NCBI GenBank assembly: GCA_963767645.1
Contig: CAVYEW010000004.1
Span: forward strand, 62,001 to 126,000
Origin: DATFDN01 sp963767645
Lineage (GTDB): Bacteria > Pseudomonadota > Alphaproteobacteria > Acetobacterales > Acetobacteraceae
Direction of reading: 5' to 3'
Length of the DNA stretch: 64,000 nucleotides
Part shown: positions 1 to 9,205 of the stretch, one piece after another
How positions within the stretch are numbered: position 1 is the stretch's first letter
Layout of the letters: each line of letters starts with the position of its first letter
Notes under the pieces: model-generated
Databases searched by the model: none
Seen by the model: only the letters and a program-made list of their open reading frames with translations
What the model was told of the DNA's origin: nothing
Position numbers and translations under genes: made by a program

Positions 1-2
1 GT

Positions 3-371
3 GGTCTGGTGGTGCGGGGAGCCGAGGATCGGCTGGTACAGGTGTTCCGAAATATCATCAGCAACGCGGAGTCGTTCAGCCCGCCCGCCGGACGCATCGC
101 CATCAGCGCAAGTGAGCGCGGCGGTGTCGTGGAGATCGTGTTCGAGGACGAGGGCCCGGGCATCCCCGACGGCAAGCTCGAGCAGATCTTCGATCGCTTC
201 TACAGCGAACGCCCGCGCGAGGAGCGCTTCGGCCAGCATTCCGGGCTAGGCCTGGCGATCAGCAAGCAGATCGTCGAAGCGCTGCGCGGCCGCATCACCG
301 CCGAGAACCGCCGCAACAAGGAGGGCCGGGTGCTCGGCGCGCGGTTCGTGGTGACGCTGCCGACGGCCTGA
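3..371 (+). CDS. Sensor histidine kinase, C-terminal ATPase domain (5' end outside window)
   Basis: This is the last ~122 residues of a two-component sensor kinase; the reading frame is open through the left edge, so the true start lies outside. The HATPase_c signature is complete: N box (NIISNAESFSPP), G1 box (DEGPGIP), F region (IFDRFYSERP) and G2 box (HSGLGLAISKQI). This domain binds ATP and feeds the phosphotransfer histidine of the missing dimerisation domain. The N-box wording resembles ChvG-type kinases of alphaproteobacteria, but the sensor part needed to name it is absent. It ends 20 bp before the convergent DUF5996 gene. Confidence 0.85.
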   Translation, partial: GLVVRGAEDRLVQVFRNIISNAESFSPPAGRIAISASERGGVVEIVFEDEGPGIPDGKLEQIFDRFYSERPREERFGQHSGLGLAISKQIVEALRGRITAENRRNKEGRVLGARFVVTLPTA

Positions 372-391
372 AGGACACCTCGGGGATCAGG

Positions 392-1363
392 TCATTGCAC
401 TCTCGGCTGGCCTGTTGTCCTCGCCGGCAGGTCAGACGACTCTGTACGTTCCAAGCCGGCACGCTCCCAGTGCCCAAGCCCGGCGGCCGCCTCATAGGTA
501 CTCTGCAGGAAGTCAAGCAGCACCTCGTCCGGCGCACCTGCCCTCCGGACCTCGTCATAGGGCAAGATGAACTGCCCGAGCCCGCGGCTGTAAAACGCTG
601 CGGCGGGGCGAACCGGCGCCTCGGGGAAGCCTGGCGGTTCCGGGAAGGCATAAGAATAGAAAGCGGGCTCTTCGATCCCGTCGCCGCCCGGCCAGAACCC
701 GCAGCTACTGACTTCATGTGAATAGGCTTCGCGCGTTACCCGATCGGCGTCCGGTTGCGGCGGCGCAAGGCGGCCGGAAAAGCGGGTCACTGCCAGGTCG
801 AAGCTGCCCCAGAAGAAGTGGACTGGGCTTACCTTGCCGATGAAACGTGCCCGGAACACCGTGAAAATGCGATCCGTCTGCACGAGGATGCGCCAGAGCC
901 GGTGTGCATGGTCCGGATCGTACGCACCGTGATCGCGGTCCGCCTCGAACCGGACCGGATTGGCGATCTCGACCGGCATGGTCCAGATTCGCACGTTCAG
1001 GCCAAGAGAGCGCAACCTGTCCATGACCATGCCATAGAAATCGGCGACAGTGCGCGGCTGCAACGCGAACGAATCCGCCGCACCGTCGCTGGTCTGGATC
1101 ACCAACCTATGATCGATAAAATCGAAATCAACCTGGAAAGTACGCGTGCCATAGGGGATCGGGGAGGTCGTTAGCCCCCGGCTTGTGACATAGAGCGGCA
1201 CCTGCCACCAGTGATTGATGAGGGGCGCCTGAGCGAGCCGAAGCTTGCCGACGATCTGTGTACACCGATGCAGCGTGGCATAAGTATCCTGCCACTCGCT
1301 CAGCGGCAGACTTGGCCAAACATTGGCGCGTGCCTTCCGATTTTCGTCCTTGTCCTCGGTCAT
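392..1363 (-). CDS. DUF5996 family protein
   Basis: Uncharacterised protein of 323 residues. Features typical of the DUF5996 family are the N-terminal WPSLPLSEWQDTYATLH stretch, INHWWQVPLYVTSRGL, the FQVDFDFIDHRLVI strand and the HFFWGSFDLAVTRFSGR segment in the second half. There is no signal peptide or membrane helix, so it is probably cytosolic. No reaction is known for the family. The frame is open about 97 codons further upstream, but the family-like sequence begins at the ATG at 1363, which is preceded by GGTGGAGACAGTC as ribosome-binding site. The short C-terminal tail after the conserved part is low-complexity. Confidence 0.8.
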   Translation of the reverse strand: MTEDKDENRKARANVWPSLPLSEWQDTYATLHRCTQIVGKLRLAQAPLINHWWQVPLYVTSRGLTTSPIPYGTRTFQVDFDFIDHRLVIQTSDGAADSFALQPRTVADFYGMVMDRLRSLGLNVRIWTMPVEIANPVRFEADRDHGAYDPDHAHRLWRILVQTDRIFTVFRARFIGKVSPVHFFWGSFDLAVTRFSGRLAPPQPDADRVTREAYSHEVSSCGFWPGGDGIEEPAFYSYAFPEPPGFPEAPVRPAAAFYSRGLGQFILPYDEVRRAGAPDEVLLDFLQSTYEAAAGLGHWERAGLERTESSDLPARTTGQPRVQ

Positions 1364-1474
1364 GACTGTCTCCACCAGGGGCAGGTTTTCCGCTGCGCGC
1401 GGCTGGAACCTCCAACTGCCCGCAGGATGTACTGCTGGTGGCAGCAGATCGAGCCGACCGACCCGGCAGGCGGC

Positions 1475-1501
1475 GAGCAGAGCAGAGCAGAGCAGAGCAG
1501 A
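1475..1501. repeat. GAGCA pentanucleotide tandem repeat
   Basis: Five perfect copies of GAGCA followed by a partial GA, in the intergenic space between the DUF5996 gene (start at 1363) and the end of the minus-strand gene at 1519. A short perfect tandem array like this can change length by slippage. It lies about 110 bp upstream of the DUF5996 start, so it could sit in that gene's leader or promoter region; no effect can be shown from sequence. Confidence 0.8.
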
Positions 1502-1518
1502 ATGACAGCGTATCGAAC

Positions 1519-2313
1519 CTAACTTGCCGCTCCGCACAACCGCTCGATCTCCGCTTGCAATCCGTCCCAATGCGCGGCGATGCGCGCCAGCATCGCGGCA
1601 TCGCAATAGGGCCGCGGGCGGGCGACGTTCAGGCCCACGAAGTGAGCGCCGCACCGCCCGAGGTCCGGGGTGTGCGGCGGGAACGGCGAGCAGATCGTCA
1701 CGTCCGAAACCGGCACCACCACAGCAGGCCGATTGCGCGACAGCGCGGCAACCTGAAGTCCCTGCTCGTCGAGTTCCGACACCAAGCGAATGGGATGCGC
1801 GCGCAGCATCCCGGCGAGGGCCGCTTGAAGGTCAAATCCCGGCGGCAGGCCGCGAATGCCGCTGTTGCGCGGCTCGGGGCCGCATAAGGAGGCGAACTGG
1901 CCGAAGGCGGGAACGGCGTCTCCGGCCAGCAGGCAGGTCTGGGTGTCGCCTGCCAGCCAGGCGCGTACCGCTTCCGGCAATGTCCATAAGACGCAATCGT
2001 TGTCCAGCGCGATCTCCCAGTCGTCGGGAAACAGCCGCATGGGCGCGAACTTCCAGGCCACGCCCTCCGCCAGGCCGGGGCCGAGGTGGTTGCGCAGGAA
2101 ACCGGGAATCTGTCCATCGGACCTGTACCAAAGAGCGTCCTTGGGCACCGGGCCGGTGCGCGTGCGCGCGGTCGCCACGTCGATCGTATTGACACAGACT
2201 ACCAGGCGCGCGTCGGCGCCGAAGGCTTGCCGCGCGCCCAGGATCGACAGGCGCAGCGCCGCGAAGCCGCGCGGGCTGACATCGCCGACCGTCCAGCGGA
2301 GCGCAACCGCCAC
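1519..2313 (-). CDS. Hypothetical protein, possibly GT-A glycosyltransferase-like
   Basis: Protein of 264 residues that I do not recognise with confidence. It begins with a strand/helix pattern reminiscent of nucleotide-sugar folds (RLSILGARQAFGADARLVVCVN) and has an acidic motif WEIALDNDCVLW near residue 105, which could play the part of a DXD metal site; that reading is inference. No signal peptide or membrane segment is visible. It starts with GTG, and that codon abuts the stop codon of the upstream 1,033-residue dehydrogenase with no spacer, so the two are almost certainly cotranscribed and translationally coupled. Confidence 0.6.
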   Translation of the reverse strand: MAVALRWTVGDVSPRGFAALRLSILGARQAFGADARLVVCVNTIDVATARTRTGPVPKDALWYRSDGQIPGFLRNHLGPGLAEGVAWKFAPMRLFPDDWEIALDNDCVLWTLPEAVRAWLAGDTQTCLLAGDAVPAFGQFASLCGPEPRNSGIRGLPPGFDLQAALAGMLRAHPIRLVSELDEQGLQVAALSRNRPAVVVPVSDVTICSPFPPHTPDLGRCGAHFVGLNVARPRPYCDAAMLARIAAHWDGLQAEIERLCGAAS

Positions 2314-5300
2314 TCAGCCGCGCGGGCGCGTGACGAGCCAGGCAACCAATGCCACGCCGGCGGCCAACGCTCCGGCGCCGGCGGTGATGGCGGCCGGCGC
2401 CGGTCTCGCGGGCGGCTCCAGATAGCGCCGCTCCGGCACCTTCTCGGGGACGTTCCCGGCCATCTGCCGCGCCATCAGCAGCACCTCGGCCGGATGCATC
2501 GCCCAGCGGCCCGCGCCGTGCTCGGTCTGGAAGCGGCAACTGAAGCCGTCCGAGATCAGCAGCGCGCCCTCCGGCAGCTTGCGCACGTTCGGCAGCAGCT
2601 CCTGCTCGCCGATCTGCATGGCGACATCGTAGTGATCGGTCTCGTAGCCGAACGCCCCGGCGACGCCGCAGCAGCCGGCGTTGTTGTCGAGCAACTCCAG
2701 CCCCATGCCGCGCAGGATTTTCTCCTCTGCCTCCCGGTTGAGCACGGTGCGCTGGTGGCAATGCATATGCACCAATGCCTTGCGTTCCAGCCGCGGCGGA
2801 ACCCAGCCCTCGGTCTGGCTAAGCAATTCGGCCAAGGTCTTGGTCTGCTTGGCCAAGCGCTGCGCGTCCTCGTCATGGGGCAGCAGGTCCAGCATCTCAT
2901 CGCGGAACACCGAGACGCAGCTCGGCTCCAGCCCGACCACGGGAATTCCCGCCCGCACCGCCGGACGCAACACCTCGATGGCTTGGTGCAGCAGACGCTT
3001 CGCCTGGTCGAGCATCCCGTAATCGTAGAGCGGCCGGCCGCAGCACAGGCGCTGCTCGGGCACGACGACGCGATAGCCCGCGTCCTCCAGCACCGCCACG
3101 GCCGCCTTTGCCGTGCCAGGAGTAAAGTGATTGTTCCAGGTATCGGGCCACAGGATCACCGCCGGCCGCGTGGCGTCCTCCTGGCGCGGGTTGGGCCGGC
3201 GCGCGAACCAGTCCTGGAAGGTCTCGGCCGCGAAGTGCGGCGGATCACGCCTGGTCGTGATGCCCGCTAGCGCGCGCAGCGCCGGCCCCAGCACCGGCGC
3301 GCGTATCGCCTCATTTACCAGCCCCGGCGCCAGCCGGACGAAGCGCGCCCATCGCCAGATCAACCCCATCGAATAGGCACTGCGCGGGCGCAGCCGGCCC
3401 TTGTAGTAGTGCGACAGGAATTCGGCCTTGTAGGTGGCCATATCGACCGAGACCGGGCAGTCGTGCTTGCAGCCCTTGCACTGCAGGCAGAGATCGAGCG
3501 CCTCGGCCACCGCCGGATCGCGCCAGCCCTTCTTCACCGGGTCGCCCTGCAGCATCTCGAATAGCAGGGTGGCCCGCCCGCGGGTGGAGTGGATCTCCTC
3601 GCGCGTCGCCTGGAAGCTCGGGCACATGATGTTGCCGCTGCCGCTCGGCGTGCGGCATTTGCCGACGCCGAAGCAGCGCTCGGTCGCATGCGTGAAGGAG
3701 AACACGTCGCCCGTGTAGTGGAAATGCGTTTTCCCGGCGGGCTTCGGGCTGTAGTGCGCGCCAAGGCGCAGATCGGCATCCAGCGGGCGGGCGTCGATGA
3801 CCTTGCCAGGGTTCATCCGCCAGTGCGGGTCCCAGAGCGTCTTGAAGTCGCGGAATGCCTGGATGACGTCGGGGCCGTACATCTTGGGCAGCAACTCGCC
3901 CTTGGCCTGCCCGTCGCCGTGCTCGCCCGACAGCGAACCCCCGTACGAGACGACCAGATCGGACGCCTCCTCCATCCAGCGGCGGAACTTGGCGACGCCG
4001 TCGGCGGTCTTCAGGCCGAAGGTGATGCGCGTGTGGATGCAGCCATCGCCGTAATGGCCGAACAGCGTGTACGTGTAGTTGAACCGCTTGGCCATCTTGT
4101 CGAAGTCGCGAAGATAGGCGCCGAGCTTATCCGGCGGCACCGCAGCATCCTCCCAGGATGGCCACGCCTCCTCGTCGCCGGGAACCCGCGACGCTCCGAC
4201 GCCGCCCTCCCGCACCTCCCAGAGCGCGGCCTGCTGCTCCTCCTTCTCGATCAGGCGCATCGCGAGCGCATGCGAGCCGGCGCGCTTCAGCCGCTGGTAA
4301 GCGCGCTCGGCCTTGTCGTTCGCCTCCTTCTGCTCGTCGGCGCCGAACTCGATGAGCAGCCACGCTTCGCCTTCCGGCAGGAATTTCTTTCCGGGAAGAT
4401 CCTTACCCTTGAGCGCCTCGTTGCGGATCAGGTGCTCGGTGAAGCCCTCGATGGCGATAGGCCCCAAGGGTCGGATTTCCGGCACGTCGTCGGCGGCCGA
4501 GGGCGCGTCCTCGTAGCCCAACACCAGCAGCGCACGCGCCTTCGGCCAAGGCATCAGGCGCACCGTCGCGGCCAGGGTCAGGGCGCACGTGCTCTCCGAA
4601 CCGACCAGAGAGCGTGCGACATGAAAGCCCTTCTCGGGCAACAGGTCGTCGAGGTTGTAGCCGGAGACACGGCGAGGAATCTTAGGATACTGGCTGCGAA
4701 TCGCGTCCCCGTATTTCGCTGCGATGTCGCGCAGGCCCTTGTAGATCTCGGCCCGGCGCCCTCCCGCCTGCTGGATCAAGCCATAGTGCTCGTCGGAGGT
4801 GGCGCCGACGCTCATGCGCAGTCCGTCATAGGTGAGGATGTCCAACTCCTCGACGTTATCGACGGTCTTGCCGCCCATGATCGTGTGTGCGCCGCAGGAA
4901 TTGTTGCCGATATTGCCGCCGAGCGTACACCAGGCATGGGTTGCCGGATCGGGTGCGAAGGTGAGGCCGTGCTGCTTTGCCGCGGTGCGCAGCGTGTCGT
5001 TGATGACCCCGGGCTCGACCCGGGCAATCCGCGCATCCGGGTCCAGCGCGAGGATGCGGTGCATGTATTTCGAAAAGTCGATGACTACGGCGACGTTGCA
5101 GGTCTGGCCCGCGAGGCTTGATCCGCAGCCGCGGCCGAGGATCGGCACGCCGCGCGCATGGCACGCTTCGACAGTGGCGATCACGTCCTCGACGTCGCGC
5201 GGCACCACGACACCGATCGGCACGGCGCGGTAGATCGAGTGGTCGCGCGAATAGGCGCCCCGGCTCCCCGGATCGAAACGCACCTCACCGCCGACACGGC

Positions 5301-5415
5301 GCTTCAGTGCGGCCTCGAGATCGGCGGCTGCCTCCATTCGGCGACGCCGATCCGGCGCCAACGGCCGCACCTCGCCCTCGGCGCCGGGTCCGGCGATCCT
5401 CTGGATGACGGTCAT
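2314..5415 (-). CDS. FAD-linked oxidase / Fe-S (CCG-domain) fusion dehydrogenase, YdiJ-like
   Basis: A 1,033-residue flavoprotein of the YdiJ type, which in E. coli oxidises D-2-hydroxyglutarate and passes electrons to the respiratory chain. The N-terminal half is a PCMH FAD-binding domain (PILGRGCGSSLAGQT, about residues 95-110) followed by an FAD-oxidase C domain with the SGEHGDG motif. A ferredoxin-like cluster CLQCKGCKHDCP lies near residue 645, and two CCG cysteine motifs (CCGRPLYDYG, CCGVAGAFGYE) near 788 and 915, as in GlpC/heterodisulfide reductase subunits. A single hydrophobic C-terminal helix (AGVALVAWLV) could anchor it to the inner membrane, which is unusual for YdiJ. Its ATG overlaps the stop of the upstream TPP enzyme by one base (TAATG). 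Substrate is inferred from family. Confidence 0.85.
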   Translation of the reverse strand: MTVIQRIAGPGAEGEVRPLAPDRRRRMEAAADLEAALKRRVGGEVRFDPGSRGAYSRDHSIYRAVPIGVVVPRDVEDVIATVEACHARGVPILGRGCGSSLAGQTCNVAVVIDFSKYMHRILALDPDARIARVEPGVINDTLRTAAKQHGLTFAPDPATHAWCTLGGNIGNNSCGAHTIMGGKTVDNVEELDILTYDGLRMSVGATSDEHYGLIQQAGGRRAEIYKGLRDIAAKYGDAIRSQYPKIPRRVSGYNLDDLLPEKGFHVARSLVGSESTCALTLAATVRLMPWPKARALLVLGYEDAPSAADDVPEIRPLGPIAIEGFTEHLIRNEALKGKDLPGKKFLPEGEAWLLIEFGADEQKEANDKAERAYQRLKRAGSHALAMRLIEKEEQQAALWEVREGGVGASRVPGDEEAWPSWEDAAVPPDKLGAYLRDFDKMAKRFNYTYTLFGHYGDGCIHTRITFGLKTADGVAKFRRWMEEASDLVVSYGGSLSGEHGDGQAKGELLPKMYGPDVIQAFRDFKTLWDPHWRMNPGKVIDARPLDADLRLGAHYSPKPAGKTHFHYTGDVFSFTHATERCFGVGKCRTPSGSGNIMCPSFQATREEIHSTRGRATLLFEMLQGDPVKKGWRDPAVAEALDLCLQCKGCKHDCPVSVDMATYKAEFLSHYYKGRLRPRSAYSMGLIWRWARFVRLAPGLVNEAIRAPVLGPALRALAGITTRRDPPHFAAETFQDWFARRPNPRQEDATRPAVILWPDTWNNHFTPGTAKAAVAVLEDAGYRVVVPEQRLCCGRPLYDYGMLDQAKRLLHQAIEVLRPAVRAGIPVVGLEPSCVSVFRDEMLDLLPHDEDAQRLAKQTKTLAELLSQTEGWVPPRLERKALVHMHCHQRTVLNREAEEKILRGMGLELLDNNAGCCGVAGAFGYETDHYDVAMQIGEQELLPNVRKLPEGALLISDGFSCRFQTEHGAGRWAMHPAEVLLMARQMAGNVPEKVPERRYLEPPARPAPAAITAGAGALAAGVALVAWLVTRPRG

Positions 5416-7247
5416 TATTCCTGCTCCGGCTCGGATTTATGCCCGGTCAGCCGCTCGACGATGCGCCCGGCCACGCCGAACGGGCTTTCGGAGAAGTTGA
5501 ACTCCTGCACCGCGTGCCGGCCGATCGTCAGACCGATGGGCGCGCGGTTGCGCTCGCCGCGCGCCATGGCTTCAGCCAGCTTCTTCGCCTCGTCATTGGT
5601 GATGACCGGCGGCCAGGGCGGCTCCAGCGGATCGACCACGCACTCGATCAGAACCGGGCCATCCATCGCCAGCGCCGCTTGGAGCTGTTCCTTGCAGCCT
5701 GCCGGATTGTCGATCCGCACGCCGCGCGCCCCGCACGCCTCGGCCACCTTGACGAAGTCGATCGGATGCAGATCGACGCCGTATTCGGGATTGCCGAGAT
5801 ACAGCATCTGCTCCCACTTGATCAGGCCGAGCGTGTTGTTCTTCATCACCACGACCTTCACGTTCAGCTTGTGCTGCATCAAGGAGGCGAACTCGCCCAT
5901 CATCATGGTGAACGAGCCGTCGCCGGTGAAGGCGATCACCTGCCGGTCGGGGAACGCGCAGGCGGCGCCGATCGAATAGGGCATCGCCGCCATCATCGAG
6001 CACATCGTGCCGCTGAACGAAAAGCGCTGGCCCGGGCGCAGCCGCATCCGCGCCTGCCAGGTGGTGACGGTGCCCGAATCGCCGCAGAAGATCGCATCGG
6101 ACGCCGCGACATCCGGCAGGTGCCAGGTCACGACCTGCGGGACCATGGGCGTGTGCGTCGAGGTGCCACGCTCCTCCATCAGCGCGTACCAGTCGCGCGT
6201 CGCCGCCTGCGCCTGCTCCAGGAAGCTGCGGTCCTCGTCGTTGCGCGGCAGCTTGCCAAGCAACTCGCGCAAGGTCGCACGGGCATCCCCGACCAAGCCG
6301 TACTCGACCGGGTAGCGCAGCCCGATATGCTCGGGCTTGTCGTCGATCTGCACGCCGACCGCCTGGCCGGGCTTGGGCAGGAACTCGATGTACGGGAAAG
6401 AACTGCCGACAATGAGGAACCCGTCGCAGTTGCACAGCGCCTCGACCGAGGGACGGGTGCCGACCACGCCGATACCGCCGGTGGTGTAAGGGCTGGTATC
6501 GGCCACGCAGTCCTTGCCGAGCAGCGCCTTGATGATCGGCGCCCCTAGCCGCTCGGCCACCATCTCCAGCTCCGTCCCGGCGCCGCGCGCGCCGGCGCCG
6601 GCGAGGATCGCCACCTTCTTGCAGCCGGCGAGCGCCTTGCCGGCCTCCTCGATCAGCGCGCGTTCGGGAACGCGGATCGGCGGCTGGTAGGCGGTGCCGA
6701 CATGACCTTTCACGTTGCGCTTGAACCGTCGCTCCTGGCTCGCCGGCATGGCCTGGATGTCGATCGGGAAGGCGACATGCGCGACGGCGCGGTTCGACAG
6801 CGCGGCCCGGCAGGCCAGGTTCAGCACGTTCTCGACATGCGCCGGCCCCATCAGGCGCTGGTTGTAGATCGCAACGTCCTGGTAGAGGTAGTCCTGGTTG
6901 ATGTCCTGCAGATAATGCGTGCCGATCAGGTCATGGTACGTCATTCCGGTGATCGCCAGCACCGGCGCGCCGTCGATCTTGGCGTCGTACAGCCCGTTCA
7001 GCAGATGCACCGCGCCCGGCGCGGCGGTGGAGAAGCAGACCCCTAGCCGGCCGGAGAACTTGGCATACGCGCAGGCGGCGAGCGCCGCCGTCTCCTCGTG
7101 GCGCACATGGACGTAGCGGATCTTGTCCTTGGCCTTGCGGAACGCCTCGACCAAGCCGTTGATGCCGTCGCCGGGCAGGCCGAAGACGGTGTCAACACCC
7201 CAGTCGAGCAGAATTTGGACGACATGGTCCGAGACCGTCTCCGCCAT
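5415..7247 (-). CDS. Thiamine-pyrophosphate enzyme, pyruvate oxidase (PoxB)-like
   Basis: A 610-residue three-domain TPP enzyme. The N-terminal domain has the catalytic glutamate context HVRHEETAAL and the family opening GVDTVFGLPGDGINGL; the C-terminal PP domain carries the TPP/metal motif from GDGSFTMMMGEF to NNTLG near residue 440. The overall wording (FSTAAPGAVHLLNGLYDA) is closest to pyruvate dehydrogenase (quinone)/pyruvate oxidase rather than acetolactate synthase. It is the first gene of a likely three-gene operon with the YdiJ-like dehydrogenase and the unknown gene at 1519. Together they would feed electrons from small 2-oxo and 2-hydroxy acids into respiration; that pairing is inference from gene order. 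The protein ends with a charged tail (GHKSEPEQE). Confidence 0.85.
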   Translation of the reverse strand: MAETVSDHVVQILLDWGVDTVFGLPGDGINGLVEAFRKAKDKIRYVHVRHEETAALAACAYAKFSGRLGVCFSTAAPGAVHLLNGLYDAKIDGAPVLAITGMTYHDLIGTHYLQDINQDYLYQDVAIYNQRLMGPAHVENVLNLACRAALSNRAVAHVAFPIDIQAMPASQERRFKRNVKGHVGTAYQPPIRVPERALIEEAGKALAGCKKVAILAGAGARGAGTELEMVAERLGAPIIKALLGKDCVADTSPYTTGGIGVVGTRPSVEALCNCDGFLIVGSSFPYIEFLPKPGQAVGVQIDDKPEHIGLRYPVEYGLVGDARATLRELLGKLPRNDEDRSFLEQAQAATRDWYALMEERGTSTHTPMVPQVVTWHLPDVAASDAIFCGDSGTVTTWQARMRLRPGQRFSFSGTMCSMMAAMPYSIGAACAFPDRQVIAFTGDGSFTMMMGEFASLMQHKLNVKVVVMKNNTLGLIKWEQMLYLGNPEYGVDLHPIDFVKVAEACGARGVRIDNPAGCKEQLQAALAMDGPVLIECVVDPLEPPWPPVITNDEAKKLAEAMARGERNRAPIGLTIGRHAVQEFNFSESPFGVAGRIVERLTGHKSEPEQE

Positions 7248-7336
7248 TGCCCACCTCCGCGCCAGACCCGGTGTTGGTACGGAAACAGACGCAGGCGGCG
7301 GCAGTTGCCATCACGGATTGGAAAAGCCGTGTCCAA

Positions 7337-8939
7337 TCAATGAAGGCTGGGCACATCCATTGCTCGGCCGAATCGGCGGCTCGCCTCCAGCGCGTCGCCG
7401 TATTTGCGATGCACGGCGGTGTGCTGCGCGGCGGCGAGCAGCAGCCGATCGCGGTCGCGGCTCCGGTTGCGCGTCCAGTCATCCAACATGCACTGGGCGA
7501 TCTCCTGGTTGTGCGGGTCGTTGCCCAACCTTGTGGCGGCAATGGCGAGACGTTGAATCAGCGGAGTCCGGTCGGCGAAGTTGTCGAGATAGGCCTGGGT
7601 CCATGCCAGGCTGTCCGGACCGTGCAGCGCTGTCACCGCGCCCTCCACCCGGTCCAGTACCTGGCCCGAGGTCATTCGATCGGCCGCCGCCGGCGGCTTG
7701 ACCGCCGCCTTGTTCAGATCCCCGGTGTGTTTCTGATGGAATGCCGCGCGGTTGAGGAACGAGGTGGCGACATACAGCAGCTTCAGCCGCAGCGGATGGG
7801 TGAAATTGTCGAAGAACCAGCCGAGCGTGCTGCAGGTACTCGTAACAGTGCTGCGGCAGCGAGAAGTTGGTGGCGATCTGGGTCTCGATCACCACCTGCG
7901 CCGCTGCCGCCTGGATCGCGTCCAGGATACGGCGTGGCCCCTTGCCGGCCAGCAAGAGCCGCGACAGCACTTCCAGGTAGGCAGGCTCCGGCTGGCGGAT
8001 GATGGCGTCGGTCAGCTCCGCCGTCTCCTGCTGATCGAGCGACGCCGTATTCGACAGCAGAGCCGTCTCCCGCGCGCTGGCGCCGCCGTACGGCACGGCG
8101 TGCAGCTCATCTCCGTCGATGAACAGCTTCACCGCGTTGCACGCCATCTCATAGGTCGAGTACCAGCGCGGTCCGACGGCGATATCGAGCGCCCCGGCGT
8201 ACAGCACGTGATGCGCGTTGCCCCAGCCGATCGCCTCGCCGATCTCGACCGTCGATCGGGCACGATACGCCTTGTGACCGGTCGTGTAGGAGCGGTTGAG
8301 GAAGGCGCGGTCCTGCACGTCGATCAGCCCGGCGAAGACCAGCTCGGCCAGCACCTCGCGCCGATGCGCCGTCTCTTCCATCAGGCCCAGGAACACGCGA
8401 TACGCCTCGAGCACCTGGCCGCGATGCACCAGGGTCAGCCAGTGGCCGAGCCGCTCGCGCAGCGTGCCTTCCAGCCGCATCGGCTCCTGGTCGGGCCAAT
8501 ACACGACCGGCGCCGGCGGGTGCGCGATCTCGCCCTTGAAGCTCCGCGTGTAATGGCCGGGCGCCTTGCCGATCTTCTGGTTCCAGATGTCGAGTCCGGT
8601 CGGGATGTACCAGATGGTCTGCGCCATCGGCAGGCCGGCCATGTCGGCGGGCAGCAGGCGCTGCAGATTGACGCTGGCGCGGGCCGACAACAGGCAGTGG
8701 TCGTTGTTGACGAAGTTCGGGAAGCCGTCGTCCATGCGCTCGTGATACGGGACATGGGTATAGGGCGCGTGGATGCGCACGCCTTCCGCAATGATCTCGG
8801 CCATCGGCCGACCGGCACGGAGCAGCTCGTAGTAGGTCTCGCTCGCGCCGATCTGATCGCGCGCCAGGATGCGGTCCGCGAGCCGCCCGTACAGCCTGGC
8901 TGCATCCGGCGCTCGGGCTGGTGTGGCTGCCTCGGACAT
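7337..8939 (-). pseudogene. Hypothetical protein interrupted by a one-base frameshift near 7826
   Basis: The reading frame starts at an ATG at 8939 with a GGGGAGGAAGC ribosome-binding site and codes well for about 370 residues, down to QHCYEYLQH. It then degrades into Gly/Arg/Pro-rich nonsense. From the same point the neighbouring frame becomes protein-like (LGWFFDNFTHPLRLKLLYVA) and continues to a stop at 7337. Removing one base, for example the C at 7826, joins the halves into a protein of about 533 residues. It looks soluble and helix-rich, and I cannot assign a family. Either the gene is recently broken, or the sequence has an error there. It is divergent from the protease gene at 9206. 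Confidence 0.7.
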
Positions 8940-9205
8940 GCTTCCTCCCCGGCTGGTTGGCCGCTCATCCTATGCCCCGGGCGGCGCGGGCGGCAATCGC
9001 ACCTTGGCCGGAGTGCCCCTTGTCGGCCGAAATACCGAGGTCAGGCCGGCAGAACGCGCGGCTGTGTTGTCGAATCGACTGTGCAAGCCGTAAGAAATCG
9101 GGGCTGGACTACGCAGCACTAAATCACGGATACTTGACCTGCTTGTGCAAAGAAACCAGGCGCGGGTCGGCGATTGGGTCAGCCCTCGCGCAAAAGGATG
9201 CATGC

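Noticed and set aside
7337..7675. A separate 112-residue gene
   Set aside because: Its sequence is the natural C-terminus of the frameshifted gene starting at 8939; it has no own ribosome-binding site and the frame is protein-like well upstream of its first ATG.
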